From positions 1 through 64,000 of the forward strand of contig NZ_LZFW01000024.1 of NCBI RefSeq assembly GCF_001676025.1: 64,000 nt of DNA, given 5' to 3'. Position 1 is the first letter of the stretch, and each line of letters begins with the position of its first letter. Below are positions 27,810 to 37,287 of the stretch, one piece after another. Below the pieces are notes generated by a model. The model had not been told where the DNA came from. It saw only the letters and a list, made by a program, of their open reading frames with translations, and ran no database searches. The DNA is from Vibrio sp. UCD-FRSSP16_30. GTDB taxonomy: Bacteria; Pseudomonadota; Gammaproteobacteria; Enterobacterales; Vibrionaceae. The position numbers and the translations under genes are program-made.

Positions 27810-28643
27810 TTACTTATTATTCCAAGCGCTTTTCGCTGCTGCTTTTTTCAAGATCATACGATTTTGATCATTAGCGGCTGGTTCAGATTCGCCAAAGATA
27901 GCGGCTAACCATTGACCATCAGTCGGGTTAGGGAATAGTACATATTTCATACCATACTTATCACGATCTTCTTTCATTTTATCCATACGGGCGTCAACAT
28001 CGCCTTTAATATAATATTTACGACGGAAGTCATTCAGGCTATCACCAAGGAATACCGCAACGTCATATTTTTCCATAATTTGGTCTTGACGTGTTTCTTT
28101 GTTTGAAGTGTCACGTAATACAGTAAAGTGAGACTCATCTTTTAGTGGGAAGCCTAAATGATGGATATTATCTAGTGCATATTCAAACGTTTTTTCGCCT
28201 TGCTCACGGCTTGAAATATAGAATATTTCTACGCCATTCTTTTCACAATACTCTAAAAAGTCTTTTGCACCCGGAGAGGCAACTAAGCCGTTAGTTGGAA
28301 TCCATTTATCCCAAATAGAATCATCAAAGAAATCTTTATTCTTATTAACTAGGTTGCCCCAATATCCAACATGTTGAACTAAAGTGTCATCAAAGTCAGA
28401 CACAATCGCAATAGGCTTATCACCTTTTTTATGATTGGCTAGTGCTTCCTGTACATGCATTTTTGCAATGTTAAACCCTTGATAATAAAGAGCTTGGTAT
28501 TCTGCTGCCGTTTGCTTCCATGCAACTGAGTATAACAAGGCATTATCGCCACCTGTCGCATTATCATTAGCCATAGCGAACGAAGTACCAAATACACTGC
28601 ATATTGCTAACGTTTTAAATGCTCGTTTAAATAAAGTGTTCAT
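27810..28643 (-). CDS. Acid phosphatase / 5'-nucleotidase, e(P4) family (HAD class C)
   Basis: The 277-aa secreted phosphatase has a signal peptide at residues 1-25 (ending SFAMA-N, a signal peptidase I site). The Haemophilus e(P4) protein instead has a lipobox Cys, and none is seen here. The HAD motif IVSDFDDTLV (about residues 79-88) holds the nucleophile Asp and the DDDD-type DxD. Motif II is YISSRE, and VFLGDSLNDF supplies the acidic motif III. In H. influenzae the homologue dephosphorylates NMN in nicotinamide riboside uptake. Here it may serve phosphate or nucleotide scavenging. GGAATAAT precedes the ATG. Confidence 0.9.
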   Translation of the reverse strand: MNTLFKRAFKTLAICSVFGTSFAMANDNATGGDNALLYSVAWKQTAAEYQALYYQGFNIAKMHVQEALANHKKGDKPIAIVSDFDDTLVQHVGYWGNLVNKNKDFFDDSIWDKWIPTNGLVASPGAKDFLEYCEKNGVEIFYISSREQGEKTFEYALDNIHHLGFPLKDESHFTVLRDTSNKETRQDQIMEKYDVAVFLGDSLNDFRRKYYIKGDVDARMDKMKEDRDKYGMKYVLFPNPTDGQWLAAIFGESEPAANDQNRMILKKAAAKSAWNNK

Positions 28644-29066
28644 AATATTATTCCATCAATTGGTTATTCATCCAATTTACCCATACGAGATAAGTTTTAT
28701 ATATTTATCAGGGTTTACTGAGTGCTGTAGTAACTGTCATGCATTGAGTTTAATATAATAAAAATTCAATTTTATGACTAAAGTAAGATAATAATACAGA
28801 GATTATTTTGTCAGGCAACCGAAATGAATAACAATATTATTGAGAATAAAGGCTAAAAGTCAAAATATCTTTATTATTTAATAGTTTAGGTGGTAGAGTG
28901 AATATTAAATAAATTTATTATTCAATATTAATGACTTTTTATAAGAAATCAATATGAAAGGCGGTGAGTATTAATTGAGTAGTATTTTAGGGTTTTATTA
29001 TTAAAGTGTTATTATTGCGCACGATTAATTATACATATACGCACACTTTGATAGTCTTTATCATCA
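28644..29066. other. AT-rich intergenic region without recognised features
   Basis: These 423 bp separate two minus-strand genes. They are very AT-rich with many short stop-interrupted frames. I see no RNA gene, hairpin with T-run, or repeated operator. It should hold the promoter of the phosphatase gene near 28660-28760, but I cannot place the boxes with confidence. Confidence 0.5.
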
Positions 29067-29456
29067 TTACATTGGAATGCACTGCCACATTATTAAAAAT
29101 GAGCAAGCGATAGCAATCGCCCAAGCAATGGAGCGTAGCGTACTAATGTTAAGTAAATAGAGAACGTTGTAGGCTATCCTGAAGCCAATATGAGTTATGG
29201 CGAGCAATTGAACCGTATCGTTTATGGTATTAGTCGTGATGGCCAACAATATTGAGATAGAAAAAATAATTAAAGATTCGAAAGCATTGTGATGGGCGGC
29301 CAAAGCACGAGCGCCGAACCCTTGCAAATTCGCCTGTTGCTCTCTTGGATGATGATTATCGTAACGACCTGTCTTATGCATCGCTATAGCCAGCGGAATT
29401 TTGGCTATGTAAGGAAGCAATGCGGCGCTAATGAGACATCCAATTAATAAGCTCAA
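29067..29456 (-). CDS. MAPEG family membrane protein
   Basis: This is a small four-helix membrane protein. I choose the TTG at 29456 (AAGGAC 9 bases upstream), which gives 129 aa starting at ...SLLIGCLISAALLPYIAK, the usual length and start of bacterial MAPEG proteins. The open frame extends 31 codons further but looks non-coding. The family signature is YDNHHPREQQANLQGFGARA followed by AHHNAFES (about residues 33-61). The family is related to microsomal glutathione transferases and the bacterial members have no settled function. Confidence 0.85.
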   Translation of the reverse strand: MSLLIGCLISAALLPYIAKIPLAIAMHKTGRYDNHHPREQQANLQGFGARALAAHHNAFESLIIFSISILLAITTNTINDTVQLLAITHIGFRIAYNVLYLLNISTLRSIAWAIAIACSFLIMWQCIPM

Positions 29457-29655
29457 TGTAGTGTCCTTATGAAAGTGTAGGTAGAGTCGCTGTAAAACAA
29501 TAGCTGACCATTGAGCAATTTTCCTGCTTGGGGTCGCATAGTTTATCAACAGGATGTGTATCTATATTAGGTCATACGGATTTGGTGATGCAAAAGGATA
29601 GAGGTAGAAGAAGGTTGGTTAAATCAGCTATTTAGAAAGGTAGGAATATATAAAA

Positions 29656-29706
29656 TGAGCCAGTTTACTTTACTAACAATCGACATTAGTAAAACAAACT
29701 GACTCA
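29656..29706. terminator. Long imperfect hairpin downstream of ybiT
   Basis: Two 21-nt arms pair at 18 of 21 positions (TGAGCCAGTTT... / ...AAACTGACTCA) with a 9-nt loop. It lies 27 bp after the ybiT stop on that gene's strand, where it would act as its terminator. Confidence 0.65.
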
Positions 29707-29732
29707 AACGGTAAATTAAGGCATTTTAAAAT

Positions 29733-31337
29733 TTACGCGACTTCGGCAAGTTTTTTCAGATGAGATAAATACTCATCATAAGTCCCTTGGAAGTTAACTA
29801 ACTGCTTATCTTTAACATCAATGATGGATGTGGCTAAAGATGAGACAAATTCACGGTCATGACTAACGAAGATCAGCGTGCCTTGATAGTCTTTAAGTGC
29901 GTTATTGAGCGCTTCGATGGCTTCCATATCCATGTGGTTAGTAGGTTCATCCATAACCAGCACGTTAATATCTTGCATCATTAGTTTGCCAAACAATAAA
30001 CGGTTTTTCTCACCACCAGAACAGTTCTTCGCTTTTTTATTCGCATCGTCTGCGGTGAAGAGTAGGCGACCCAAAATACCGCGAACCATAAGATCATCAT
30101 GCTTCACTGTGCGCCATTGTGAGATCCAGTCAAAGATACTCAAATCGTTATCAAAGTCTGCGGTGCTATCTTGAGGGCAGTAACCAATAGAAGCATTTTC
30201 TGACCATTTAACAACGCCATGCTTTTGCTCTAGTTCGTTTACTAGGCAGCGTAATAGCGTGGTTTTACCTACGCCATTTTCACCGATGACAGCAAGGCGA
30301 GTGCCTGCTTCTAGTAATAGATTACCTTTTTCAAACAGCAGTTCGTCATCAAAGGCGTGTCCTAAGTCTTGCAACTCTAGTGCTTGGCGGTGCAGTTTTT
30401 TGCCTTCGCCAAAATCAATTGATGGGCTAATACGGCTAGATGACTTCACTTCATCAAGCTTGATTTTATCCATTTTTTTAGCACGAGAGCTGGCTTGTTT
30501 TGCTTTAGAAGCATTCGCACCAAAGCGATTCACAAAGTCTTGCAGTTCACTAATTTCAGCTGATTTCTTGGCATTGTTTGCAAGTAGTTGTTCACGAATA
30601 AGGCCAGAAGCTTCAAGGAAGTATTCGTAGTTACCTGGGTAGATACGAAGCTCACCGTAATCGATGTCAGCCATGTGGGTACAAACTGAGTTAAGGAAGT
30701 GACGGTCATGCGATATGATAATCATGGTGCACTTACGTTGGTTTAACTCTTCACCAAGCCAGTTGATGGTGTGAATGTCCAAGTTGTTGGTTGGCTCATC
30801 AAGAAGCAGAATATCTGGGTTTGAGAACAGTGCTTGCGCCAATAGCACACGCAATTTCCAACCCGGAGCAACTTGCTGCATTAGACCAAAATGAAACTCT
30901 TCTTCGATACCTGCTTGCAATAAAATGTCACCGGCGCGACTTTCGGCTGTGTAACCGTCCATCTCGGCAAATTCACTCTCAAGCTCGGCGACTTTCATAC
31001 CGTCCTCTTCGCTCATTTCTGGAAGCGAGTAGATGCGCTCACGCTCTTGTTTGATTTCCCAAAGTTTACGATCGCCCATGATCACTACGTCAATTACGTT
31101 GTGCTCTTCAAACGCAAACTGGTCTTGGCTCAATACGCCAAGTTTTAACCCTGGAGTGATAGAGACATTGCCAGAGCTTGGAGTTAAGGCACCACTTAGG
31201 ATTTTCATGAAGGTTGATTTACCACACCCATTTGCGCCAATGAGGCCATAACGGTTGCCGTTACCAAATTTGGCTGAAATGTTTTCAAATAAAGGCTCGG
31301 CGCCAAATTGCATGGTGATGTTTGCAGTAGATATCAA
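29733..31337 (-). CDS. ybiT: ABC-F family ATPase, YbiT type
   Basis: The 534-aa soluble protein has two ABC domains and no membrane segments. NBD1 has Walker [10 protein letters not shown] (about residues 33-41) and Walker [16 protein letters not shown]2 has GENGVGKTT and [13 protein letters not shown] charged linker lies between them (about 240-300). ABC-F proteins act on ribosomes, and YbiT is one of the four E. coli paralogues (YbiT, EttA, Uup, YheS). Length and the start [21 protein letters not shown] fit YbiT. It stands alone. Confidence 0.93.
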   Translation of the reverse strand: MISTANITMQFGAEPLFENISAKFGNGNRYGLIGANGCGKSTFMKILSGALTPSSGNVSITPGLKLGVLSQDQFAFEEHNVIDVVIMGDRKLWEIKQERERIYSLPEMSEEDGMKVAELESEFAEMDGYTAESRAGDILLQAGIEEEFHFGLMQQVAPGWKLRVLLAQALFSNPDILLLDEPTNNLDIHTINWLGEELNQRKCTMIIISHDRHFLNSVCTHMADIDYGELRIYPGNYEYFLEASGLIREQLLANNAKKSAEISELQDFVNRFGANASKAKQASSRAKKMDKIKLDEVKSSSRISPSIDFGEGKKLHRQALELQDLGHAFDDELLFEKGNLLLEAGTRLAVIGENGVGKTTLLRCLVNELEQKHGVVKWSENASIGYCPQDSTADFDNDLSIFDWISQWRTVKHDDLMVRGILGRLLFTADDANKKAKNCSGGEKNRLLFGKLMMQDINVLVMDEPTNHMDMEAIEALNNALKDYQGTLIFVSHDREFVSSLATSIIDVKDKQLVNFQGTYDEYLSHLKKLAEVA

Positions 31338-31571
31338 AGAACTATTCCTAAGTGTTAAGGGGGTGTTCCGCCTATATTAAGCGGTTTCAAACAATACGTT
31401 TCAGGCGCGCGATTATACAGAGTTATTCAACAAAAGACAGTTATGTGAGATGGATCACTGAGTATTTTGATTTGCTTCAAGTTTGAGATCTACGGCACAA
31501 TGCTTTAAATAACTCGTGCGTCGCTAACTATTGGATAATGCACAGATTTTTATACCGACTTAGGAATGATG

Positions 31572-32156
31572 ATGAAAGGTCAGATCGTAGAATGGAACGA
31601 TGCTAAAGGATATGGATTTATCTCGGCATTAAATGGCGAAATAAAGGTGTTTATTCACGTATCATCGGTTAAAGGCGCAACAAGGCGACCTAAGTTAGAT
31701 GATGCCGTTGTGTTTGAAGTAGAAGAAGACAACAGAGGTCGTTTAAACGCTAAACAGGTTGTTATTCAAGGGGCGGGCGGATTGTCGATAACGGTGTTGT
31801 TTGCTTTGGGGTTCTTGCTGATGGCAAGTGTCAGCATTATTGTCTTGAAAGGTTTGCCGTTTTTAGTGCCTGCTTATTTTGCATTGAGCCTACTTACCTT
31901 TGTGATTTTTTGGCGAGATAAACAAGCCGCGCAAAAAGGACAATGGAGAACACCAGAAAACACGCTTCATTTTCTTTGTTTAATTGGCGGTTGGCCGGGC
32001 GCGCTATTGGCACAGCACTATCTACGCCACAAATCGAAGAAGCAACCTTTCAAATTGATACTTTGGCTTGCGATTATACTGAATATATCCGGATTTATTT
32101 GGTTGTTTACTGGTGCAGGCAGGGAGTTAATTCAAAGCTTACTCCTGCGTTTATAA
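31572..32156 (+). CDS. Cold-shock domain fused to DUF1294 membrane domain
   Basis: The N-terminal 65 residues form a cold-shock domain (GQIVEWNDAKGYGFISALNG, VFIHVSSV), with the RNP-1-like KGYGFI motif. The C-terminal part holds about four hydrophobic helices with the DUF1294 pattern (YFALSLLTFVIFWRDKQAA, LIGGWPGALLAQHYLRHKSKK). So a nucleic-acid-binding domain sits on a membrane protein. The biochemical role is not known. I prefer the third of three adjacent ATGs (31572) because AGGA at 31562-31565 is then well spaced. Confidence 0.88.
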   Translation: MKGQIVEWNDAKGYGFISALNGEIKVFIHVSSVKGATRRPKLDDAVVFEVEEDNRGRLNAKQVVIQGAGGLSITVLFALGFLLMASVSIIVLKGLPFLVPAYFALSLLTFVIFWRDKQAAQKGQWRTPENTLHFLCLIGGWPGALLAQHYLRHKSKKQPFKLILWLAIILNISGFIWLFTGAGRELIQSLLLRL

Positions 32157-32201
32157 CGCCACCCTTAGCGTTTGGGAATACTTTATGATGCTTGCAGTAA
32201 A

Positions 32202-32693
32202 CTATTCCCACTCACCCAATAACTTACTCAACAATTGCTCAAGTTGTTGTTTTTCTAGATCAGAAAGCCTTGCCATGCTTTTTTGCTCTATCTGATGTAA
32301 ATCTTGAATGACCATCTCGATTAACTCTTTTCCTTGCGGACTCAAAACAACCAATTTACTGCGCTTATCTAAAGGATTATCCATACGCTCGATTAATTGA
32401 GCGTCAGTTAATCGATTTAATACCTTGGTTAGCCCGCCTGAGCTAAATAACATGCCTTGATAAAGGTCGGTAGGAGATAGGCAATAGGGTTGCGGTTCTT
32501 TGCGTAGGGTTTCTAACACACCAAAATCAGCCGCTTGCAGATCATACTGCTTAACTAACTGCTCCATATTATTACGCAAATAGTCGTGTAAACGGTGTAT
32601 TCGAAGAATAGAGGGAGAAAGAGTCGTAAAAGCTTCAGGCCAATTGTTTTTTGACTTTTCGACGGTATCAACAATGGAATGGTGGGGCTGCAT
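32202..32693 (-). CDS. MarR-family transcriptional regulator
   Basis: The 163-aa winged-helix protein has recognition-helix region YCLSPTDLYQGMLFSSGGLTKVLNRLTDAQLIER (in two parts, about residues 71-104) and wing DKRSKLVVLSPQGK (about 109-122). It is divergent from an MFS pump gene (32791), and two near-identical palindromic sites lie between them, which suggests that it represses both itself and the pump. The inducing ligand is unknown. Confidence 0.88.
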   Translation of the reverse strand: MQPHHSIVDTVEKSKNNWPEAFTTLSPSILRIHRLHDYLRNNMEQLVKQYDLQAADFGVLETLRKEPQPYCLSPTDLYQGMLFSSGGLTKVLNRLTDAQLIERMDNPLDKRSKLVVLSPQGKELIEMVIQDLHQIEQKSMARLSDLEKQQLEQLLSKLLGEWE

Positions 32694-32723
32694 TGAGTTC
32701 TCCTACTTAGTGAATGTCCGAAT

Positions 32724-32772
32724 ATACCTTGCTAGAAAGATATATTCCAGTTATTATCTTGCCGGAAAGATA
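32724..32772. promoter_or_regulatory. Two repeated palindromic sites (candidate MarR operators)
   Basis: CTTGCTAGAAAGATA (32728-32742) and CTTGCCGGAAAGATA (32758-32772) are direct repeats with a 30-bp period. Each is also near-palindromic: TATCTTGCCGGAAAGATA reads almost the same on both strands. They lie just before the MFS start and within about 80 bp of the marR-type start. Confidence 0.65.
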
Positions 32773-32790
32773 ACTGGACCTAGATTTGTT

Positions 32791-33963
32791 ATGAAGCTCA
32801 CAAAATCATTTATTGCATTACTGGTTGCGATTTCCGCAATTTCTCCCTTTGCCACTGACAGTTACTTGTCAGCTATTCCAATCATTGCCAATGATTTGGG
32901 TGCACAAACGTCGCATGTCGCGATTACAGTGAGCTTATATATTTTAGGGCTGTCCATTGGTCAGCTATTTGGCGGGCCATTATCAGACAGGCTTGGTCGA
33001 AAACCGGTCATAGTTGTTGGTCTTTTGATGTTTGCTATAGCTAGCATCGCGATTGGCTTTATTGATAGCCTGCATCAAATGTGGTGTTTTAGAGTGATTC
33101 AAGCCATCGGCGGTGGGGTAGCCGTTGTTGGAGTACCTGCAATCATTCGTGACCGAACAACAGGTAAAGAAACGGCGCGGTTATTTTCACTACTTATGTT
33201 TATAGGTATGATAGCGCCGTCTATTGCCCCATCAGTTGGCACCTTAGTGCTTAAGCTTTTAGGTTGGCATTGGATTTTTATTATGATGGGTATATTTGCG
33301 GTTGTGATTAGCGCAAGTGTCCTGCTGATTATGCCTAAACAAGTAACAGCAGTGTCGGCACACAAACCGAAAGGTTTAGGCTATGCCGCAGTATTTCGTG
33401 AAAGAAAGGCGTTGGGGTATTTAGCGTCTCAAGGCTTTGGTTTTGCCGTATTAATGTGCTTTTTAACCAATGTTGCGTTTGCTTATATTGAACATTTTGG
33501 CGTGTCTGAAGAGCTGTTTTCGGCGCTATTGGTGCTCAATGTACTCGGTGTGGGCGTTGTGAATCGAATTAACTCTTTCTTATTACACCGTTATGAGCCT
33601 TCATTATTGCTGCAAGGTTTTTTAAAGATGCAGATAGTGGCGGCTGCGTTTCTGGTCTTTGTGACGCTATGTTTCCCAGATAGCTTGGTATTGACAGTGA
33701 TTGGCTTTGTGCTGACAACGGCAATGATAGGGGGAGTTATGCCTAATTCCGCTGCGTCTTTTATGCATTACTTTCCTAATAATGCGGGTACGGCATCGGC
33801 AACGCTTGGTGCAAGCCAATATATGATTGCGGCTATGGTCAGTGCGATTGCGGCGTTATTGAGTGTTAACTCGTTAGTGCCACTTGTTTTGGTCATGATT
33901 ACATCAAGTGTGATAGCGTTGCTTGGCGCAATAAAAGCGTCCCGTTCAATTAGAAAGCTTTAA
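32791..33963 (+). CDS. MFS transporter, Bcr/CflA drug-resistance type
   Basis: From the ATG at 32791 the product is 390 aa and begins KLTKSFIALLVAISAISPFATDSYLSAIP, like Bcr/CflA proteins. The open frame runs 49 codons further up but into the operator region. Twelve hydrophobic segments, with motif A GGPLSDRLGRKPVIV between helices 2 and 3. It is a likely H+-driven exporter controlled by the divergent MarR regulator. The substrate is not known. Confidence 0.88.
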   Translation: MKLTKSFIALLVAISAISPFATDSYLSAIPIIANDLGAQTSHVAITVSLYILGLSIGQLFGGPLSDRLGRKPVIVVGLLMFAIASIAIGFIDSLHQMWCFRVIQAIGGGVAVVGVPAIIRDRTTGKETARLFSLLMFIGMIAPSIAPSVGTLVLKLLGWHWIFIMMGIFAVVISASVLLIMPKQVTAVSAHKPKGLGYAAVFRERKALGYLASQGFGFAVLMCFLTNVAFAYIEHFGVSEELFSALLVLNVLGVGVVNRINSFLLHRYEPSLLLQGFLKMQIVAAAFLVFVTLCFPDSLVLTVIGFVLTTAMIGGVMPNSAASFMHYFPNNAGTASATLGASQYMIAAMVSAIAALLSVNSLVPLVLVMITSSVIALLGAIKASRSIRKL

Positions 33964-33988
33964 GCTATTCGCACTTGATGCATTTTAC

Positions 33989-34309
33989 TTAGTCACGTTT
34001 CCATAAGATGTGACAAAATTTATGCTCAGTGTCGCGTGATACCAACATACGTGCAAACACATCATCAAGTATATCATCGGCTTCGTTTACGAGGCCGATT
34101 TTGATTTCAGCGTAAGTTTCTTTATCTACTTCAAAACCTACGTGCTGCGCCCAATCGTCAGCCGTTTCAACCAATTCTGCTGCGCCACGATCTTCAAATT
34201 GAAGAGTAAATAGAGCCACATCAGCCGCTTCTAGATTATCGGGTGCCATTTCTAGAAAAATGTCGTACGCCGTATCGATGGTGTCGTCGTAGGATAAAAG
34301 TTCACTCAT
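33989..34309 (-). CDS. DUF440 putative double-stranded DNA mimic protein
   Basis: The 106-aa protein is very acidic (clusters such as SYDDTIDTAYDIFLEMAPDN and LVNEADDILDDVFARML) and ends CHILWKRD, matching the YciU/HI1450 family. Its acidic surface is thought to imitate the DNA backbone, and a HU-type protein has been proposed as a partner in Haemophilus. The gene lies 59 bp downstream of polB on the same strand in a gap with no obvious promoter. Confidence 0.9.
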   Translation of the reverse strand: MSELLSYDDTIDTAYDIFLEMAPDNLEAADVALFTLQFEDRGAAELVETADDWAQHVGFEVDKETYAEIKIGLVNEADDILDDVFARMLVSRDTEHKFCHILWKRD

Positions 34310-34368
34310 TAGATTACCTTAGTGATTTCTACAATAATTGGCGTGATTGTACGCTTAAAATTGGCTAA

Positions 34369-36732
34369 TTAGAACAAGCCAATTTGAGGTGCATTAATGT
34401 CATCAAACCTTAAACCAACAAAGGGTAAAATAGCATCAGCAATGGGTTTGATTTGCTTTTCAATGTAGTGCTCATAGTCGATTGGATTACGGGCATATTC
34501 GACTGGTTCAGGGCCTCCTTTAGTGATGATATAAGCAATACGGCTACGATTTTGATATTGAAGAGGGCGGCCTAACTGCTGATTGATTTCATCAGCCAAT
34601 CGCGCAGCGCGAACCTGTGGCGGGATGTTTTTTTGATAATCGTTGAGCTTTCTGCGCAATCTCTTCTTATAGATAAGCTTATCGTCCAGCGAACCAGATT
34701 CCACCTGTTGTACGGTATCGAGAACAAATTGTGTGGGGTCAAGGGCATCAAAAATCAGCTCATACAGATGCGCCTGAAAGTCTTGCGCTAAATCCGTCCA
34801 ATCACTGCGGGCACTTTCTAATCCTTTAAAAATAATCCGAGATTGATTTTCAGTTTGAATAAGGCCGGCATAGCGCTTCTTAGATCCTGTTTCTGATCCG
34901 CGAATTGTCGGCATAAAAAAGCGAGTAAAGTGAGTTTCGTATTCCAGTTCTAACAATGATGTAAGGTTGTACTCGTCCGCTAGATGCTGTTTCCACCATG
35001 AATTGATGTGTAGGGTTAGTGCGTGTCCCACTTCATCTGCTTGTTGCTGGCTACATTCACCTTTTAAAGAAACAAAGGTGGAGTCAGTGTCGCCATAGAT
35101 AACTTCATAACCTTTAGCTTCGATAAGCTTACGTGTGGTCTTCATTATTTCGTGACCACGTAACGTAATAGAGGAAGCCAATCGAGTATCAAAGAAACGA
35201 CAACCTGAAGAACCTAATACGCCATAAAATGAATTCATGATGATTTTTATTGCTTGAGAGAAGACCACTTCTTTATCTTTTTTAGCCTGATCTCGCGCTT
35301 GCCATAACTCTTCAATCAAATTGGGTAAAAAGTGTTTTTGACGATGAAACTGCGCTTTTCTAAAGCCGGGTACAGCTTGGTCTTCATCGGTTCCTATCTC
35401 TAGCTGTAAGCCTTCGATAAGCCCCATAGGGTCAATAAGAAAGCTGCGAATAATAGCAGGGTAAAGGCTTTTAAAATCTAAGACTAAAACAGAATCATAT
35501 AAGCCGGGTTTTGAGTCCATCACAAAGCCGCCGGGGCTGGCTATCCAATCATTGGGCATCAAGGTTGGCGCAACATAACCACCACGATGCAAGCGAGGCA
35601 AATACAGGTTGGAAAATGCAGCAACACTGCCACCGACGCGATCAAGGGATAGCCCAGTTAATTTACTTCGTTGAACTAGGTAATCTAGCAGGTGGGTCTT
35701 TTCAAAAATCTTATTAACCAGAACGCAATCTTGCAGGTTGTATTTAGCCAATGAAAGCTTGTCATGGTGGAACATCTGGTTAATCTCATCCATTCTGTCA
35801 TGAACATTATGGATGGCTTTACCTTCATGTAATAAGGTCTGTGAAACAGACTCTAAAGACCAAGAATCAAAGGAATAGGTCGCCGATTTTAGGCCGTCGA
35901 TACCGTTGACAACCACACGTCCCGGCACGGTAATAAACCCTTGTTGACTCTGATTGGACTGGCGGTAATAACAGCGTTGTTTACCGCGCCCAAGGTTGAG
36001 GCGCATTTTGTGTTGCTCTGCCCGTTGCACCAGCAAGCGCATATCAAAGCCAATGACATTCCAACCAATAATAATGTCAGGATCAAACTGCTCAAACCAT
36101 TGCACTAACGCAATCAATAGCGCCTTTTCATTTTCAATCCATTGTATGGGTGTTTCATCGCTAGGTTGAGGCTCGCCAATCATCAGCACGCGACTGTCTA
36201 AGGGAGAGTCTAAGCCAATGGAATATAATACGCCGTTGGCCGAACACTCTATATCTAATGATACTACCGAGAGTTTAGGCGTATAACTTTTTGCCGAGCG
36301 ACATTGCGCATTAGTTAACTTAAGGTAGCCATCAGCTTGTATTTCATTGCCATCAAATTCAATTTGTCCTTGGATAAACCGCTCCATCAGGTAGCGATCG
36401 ACTAGACGAATATCCGATTCATAAACCGCAATGCCCTGATCATTGAGTACTTTTTCAAATTCCAAGGCGTGCTTTCGCGTAGGGAAATAGCAGGCGGTAA
36501 TCGGGTTTAATTGGAATGTCTTTAACGGCAGTGGCTTGGTTTCACAAGGAATACGACACTGTTGTGCAATTTGTATGACAAGAGGCGCGGATGCAGTTTC
36601 AATAAAAAACACGGATTTTTGCTTAGGGATCTGCAGCAAAGTAGGGCCTTGATCGGTGGCAACCCATAATTCGATAAGGCTAGAAGAGCCTAAATCTTTA
36701 CTTTGGCGGGTTAAGATAAATCCTGAACGCAA
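34369..36732 (-). CDS. polB: DNA polymerase II
   Basis: This is a B-family polymerase used in replication restart and lesion bypass, usually LexA-controlled. Exonuclease motif I is VVSLDIECS, and polymerase motif A is LDFKSLYPAIIRSFLIDP. Motif B lies around KIIMNSFYGVLGSSGCRF, and motif C is YGDTDSTFV. I choose the TTG at 36732, giving 787 aa beginning RSGFILTRQ like the enteric enzyme, with AAAAGG 8 bases upstream. The frame is open from a TTG at 36777. No clear LexA box is visible. A 164-bp repeat element (36780-36943) now lies directly upstream and may have displaced or altered the promoter. Confidence 0.93.
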   Translation of the reverse strand: MRSGFILTRQSKDLGSSSLIELWVATDQGPTLLQIPKQKSVFFIETASAPLVIQIAQQCRIPCETKPLPLKTFQLNPITACYFPTRKHALEFEKVLNDQGIAVYESDIRLVDRYLMERFIQGQIEFDGNEIQADGYLKLTNAQCRSAKSYTPKLSVVSLDIECSANGVLYSIGLDSPLDSRVLMIGEPQPSDETPIQWIENEKALLIALVQWFEQFDPDIIIGWNVIGFDMRLLVQRAEQHKMRLNLGRGKQRCYYRQSNQSQQGFITVPGRVVVNGIDGLKSATYSFDSWSLESVSQTLLHEGKAIHNVHDRMDEINQMFHHDKLSLAKYNLQDCVLVNKIFEKTHLLDYLVQRSKLTGLSLDRVGGSVAAFSNLYLPRLHRGGYVAPTLMPNDWIASPGGFVMDSKPGLYDSVLVLDFKSLYPAIIRSFLIDPMGLIEGLQLEIGTDEDQAVPGFRKAQFHRQKHFLPNLIEELWQARDQAKKDKEVVFSQAIKIIMNSFYGVLGSSGCRFFDTRLASSITLRGHEIMKTTRKLIEAKGYEVIYGDTDSTFVSLKGECSQQQADEVGHALTLHINSWWKQHLADEYNLTSLLELEYETHFTRFFMPTIRGSETGSKKRYAGLIQTENQSRIIFKGLESARSDWTDLAQDFQAHLYELIFDALDPTQFVLDTVQQVESGSLDDKLIYKKRLRRKLNDYQKNIPPQVRAARLADEINQQLGRPLQYQNRSRIAYIITKGGPEPVEYARNPIDYEHYIEKQIKPIADAILPFVGLRFDDINAPQIGLF

Positions 36733-36779
36733 TGTGCAAGCCTTTTTGCTACTCTTATTAAGGTGAGATAGTAACAAAC

Positions 36780-36943
36780 TAGGATGAGATCACGAACGAT
36801 ATTAGAACAAAATCATGTGCGTTATCGGAATAAGTCTTTGTTGCATGGATGCCACAATGAAGCCATCAAGGATGATTTCACGGCGTCTTGTGGAGATGAT
36901 GTACATGATTGGTCGATAAGTATTCACTCATGTGTTCGCTCTA
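36780..36943 (+). mobile_element. 164-bp MITE-like repeat, copy A
   Basis: This copy is a 164-bp unit whose second copy is at 48866-49029 on the opposite strand. An ungapped alignment gives about 146 of 164 identical positions. It is bounded by the perfect 10-bp direct repeat AGTAACAAAC (36770-36779 and 36944-36953), which looks like a target-site duplication. The ends read TAGGATGAGATCACGAACG and TGTGTTCGCTCTA and are only partly inverted repeats. An internal near-perfect hairpin (TTGTTGCAT-GG-ATGCCACAA) is shared. A 54-codon frame (36784-36948) runs through it. There is no transposase, so if mobile it would depend on an enzyme in trans. Confidence 0.75.
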
Positions 36944-37287
36944 AGTAACAAACCCTTTAGCGTGTGTTTATATGAATTTAAATTTGATTAATCACAATGC
37001 CTAGTCAATTGCGCTTTGTATTAACCTTAGTACTCACGGATTTGGATGCGTCTCTGACATACCCATGACATATGGAACAAGGTGATATTGGGCCTAAAAA
37101 TTAAGCGGTTAAATGTATTATTCTCGTACTAGGTCATAGTAATCACACTAAATTATTGTAAAAATAATGAATACTAAGCATATTTGCGTGTCGGAATCTG
37201 CGTTGATAACGTAGAATAATGACCGTGTGTTATGATTTAATCATGACGTTCTATGCAGTCAAGAATTAGAAGTGTGGAGATACAAGT

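Noticed and set aside
32644..32790. 49-codon N-terminal extension of the second Bcr/CflA transporter
   Set aside because: It would cover the MarR operators and overlap the divergent gene; the ATG at 32791 begins a typical first helix.
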